DNA from: an uncultured Actinomycetes bacterium
GTDB taxonomy: Bacteria; Actinomycetota; Actinomycetes; Nanopelagicales; Nanopelagicaceae
Length of the DNA: 15,196 nucleotides
Assembly (NCBI GenBank): GCA_903897475.1
Contig: CAIUBS010000002.1
Span: 1-15,196, forward strand
Direction of reading: 5' to 3'
Shown here: positions 14,396 through 15,196 of the stretch, piece after piece
How positions within the stretch are numbered: position 1 is the stretch's first letter
Layout: each line of letters starts with the position of its first letter
Translations under genes and position numbers: made by a program
The notes under the pieces: model-generated
What the model was told of the DNA's origin: nothing
Seen by the model: the letters and a program-made list of their open reading frames with translations, nothing else
Database searches by the model: none

Positions 14396-15196
14396 ATGGC
14401 ATCAGTTGTATTTTCGCAAGCATCTCGAATCTATCCAGGAACTACAAAACCAGCAGTGGATAAATTAGATCTAACTGTTAAAGATGGTGAATTTTTAGTT
14501 TTAGTTGGACCATCTGGTTGCGGTAAGTCAACTTCACTTCGCATGCTAGCTGGACTTGAAGAAATCGATACTGGAACAATTCATATCGGGGATAAAGATG
14601 TAACAAATGTTGCACCGAAAGATCGCGACATAGCAATGGTTTTTCAATCATATGCACTTTACCCACATATGTCAGTTGCAGAAAATATGGGTTTTGCTTT
14701 AAAAATTGCTGGAGTAGCAAAAGAAGAACGCGATCGCAGAGTTAGAGAAGCTGCAAAATTATTAGATTTAGAAGATTACTTAGATCGTAAACCAAAGGCA
14801 CTTTCCGGTGGACAACGTCAGCGCGTGGCTATGGGTCGTGCAATTGTTCGTGAACCTCAGGTCTTCTTAATGGATGAACCATTATCAAACTTAGATGCCA
14901 AACTTAGAGTTGCAACTCGTACACAAATCGCAGCACTGCAGCGAAGATTAGGTATTACAACTGTTTACGTGACTCATGATCAGGTTGAGGCTATGACTAT
15001 GGGTGATCGGGTTGCCGTTCTAAAAGATGGTCTACTACAACAAGTTGATACTCCGCGAAATCTTTATGACAAGCCACAAAATGTTTTTGTTGCTGGTTTT
15101 ATTGGTTCACCTGCAATGAATCTACTAACTGCGCCAGTCTCTGGTGGTAAGGCAATGCTAGGAAATCTCGCTATCTCAACTACTACCTCCTCTCCT
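14396..15196 (+). CDS. msiK: Sugar ABC transporter ATP-binding protein (MsiK/MalK/UgpC type), 3' end outside window
   Basis: The frame starts at ATG 14396 after an AGGGAG ribosome-binding site with 9-nt spacing and is still open after 267 codons at the window edge. It encodes a CUT1-type ATPase that energises carbohydrate importers from the cytoplasmic side. Motifs are Walker A GPSGCGKST (38-46), Q-loop Q84 in VFQSYALYPHM, signature LSGGQRQR (136-143), Walker B VFLMDEP (156-162), D-loop SNLD and H-loop H194. FIGSPAMNLL (235-244) begins the C-terminal regulatory OB/TOBE domain typical of MalK. In actinobacteria a single MsiK often serves several sugar importers whose permeases are encoded elsewhere. 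No binding protein or permease is visible here, which fits that role but also UgpC. Confidence 0.93.
   Translation, partial: MASVVFSQASRIYPGTTKPAVDKLDLTVKDGEFLVLVGPSGCGKSTSLRMLAGLEEIDTGTIHIGDKDVTNVAPKDRDIAMVFQSYALYPHMSVAENMGFALKIAGVAKEERDRRVREAAKLLDLEDYLDRKPKALSGGQRQRVAMGRAIVREPQVFLMDEPLSNLDAKLRVATRTQIAALQRRLGITTVYVTHDQVEAMTMGDRVAVLKDGLLQQVDTPRNLYDKPQNVFVAGFIGSPAMNLLTAPVSGGKAMLGNLAISTTTSSP

Noticed and set aside
1..15196. Search for CRISPR arrays, tRNAs, insertion sequences, phage or toxin-antitoxin genes
   Set aside because: No regularly spaced repeats, cloverleaf-like sequence, transposase motifs or terminal inverted repeats were seen. Almost all the window is accounted for by housekeeping and transport genes.

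Overview
The window reads as chromosomal DNA from a free-living, A+T-rich, genome-streamlined actinobacterium. The protein families are actinobacterial in type: a PmmB-like phospho-sugar mutase, a DeoC with an N-terminal extension, the cdd-deoA-add order, a BMP-type nucleoside ABC transporter and an MsiK-like ATPase. The genes, however, use A/T-rich codons (roughly 60% A+T by eye) and are packed with 1-4 nt overlaps. This combination suggests a planktonic freshwater lineage such as the Nanopelagicales (acI group). That placement is inferred from style and not proven.

Left part (1-3929, plus strand): one tightly coupled operon. It holds the C-terminal 231 residues of a phospho-sugar mutase, deoxyribose-phosphate aldolase (deoC), a full-length aldehyde dehydrogenase, and a short aldehyde-dehydrogenase-like protein that lacks the catalytic half. 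Middle part (3931-11769, minus strand, convergent with a 1 nt gap): reading in the direction of transcription, a BMP-family binding protein (bmpA), an intrinsic terminator/attenuator, nupO-nupP-nupQ (ATPase and two permeases), cytidine deaminase (cdd), thymidine/pyrimidine phosphorylase (deoA) and adenosine deaminase (add). Together the two operons form a nucleoside scavenging and catabolic pathway. Nucleosides are imported and deaminated or phosphorolysed, the pentose-1-phosphate is presumably isomerised by the mutase, deoxyribose-5-phosphate is split by DeoC into glyceraldehyde-3-phosphate and acetaldehyde, and the aldehyde dehydrogenase probably oxidises the acetaldehyde.

Right part: trpS and a CNNM/CBS-domain (CorC/HlyC-type) membrane protein form a coupled minus-strand pair (11945-14226). 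After a 169-nt, G+C-richer divergent intergenic region lies the start of an MsiK/MalK-type sugar ABC ATPase (14396 to the right edge, plus strand). Its leader contains two perfect hairpins that may correspond to the actinobacterial msiK RNA motif.

No mobile element, CRISPR array, tRNA, rRNA or phage gene was seen, and there is no clear sign of a radically new system. The items most worth a second look are the catalytically dead half-length aldehyde dehydrogenase, the hairpin that would sequester the cdd ribosome-binding site, the lack of a lipobox on the binding protein, the possible phosphopentomutase role of the mutase, and the leader RNAs of bmpA and msiK. Two start codons were chosen against the longest reading frame: nupQ at ATG 7990 and bmpA at TTG 11769.
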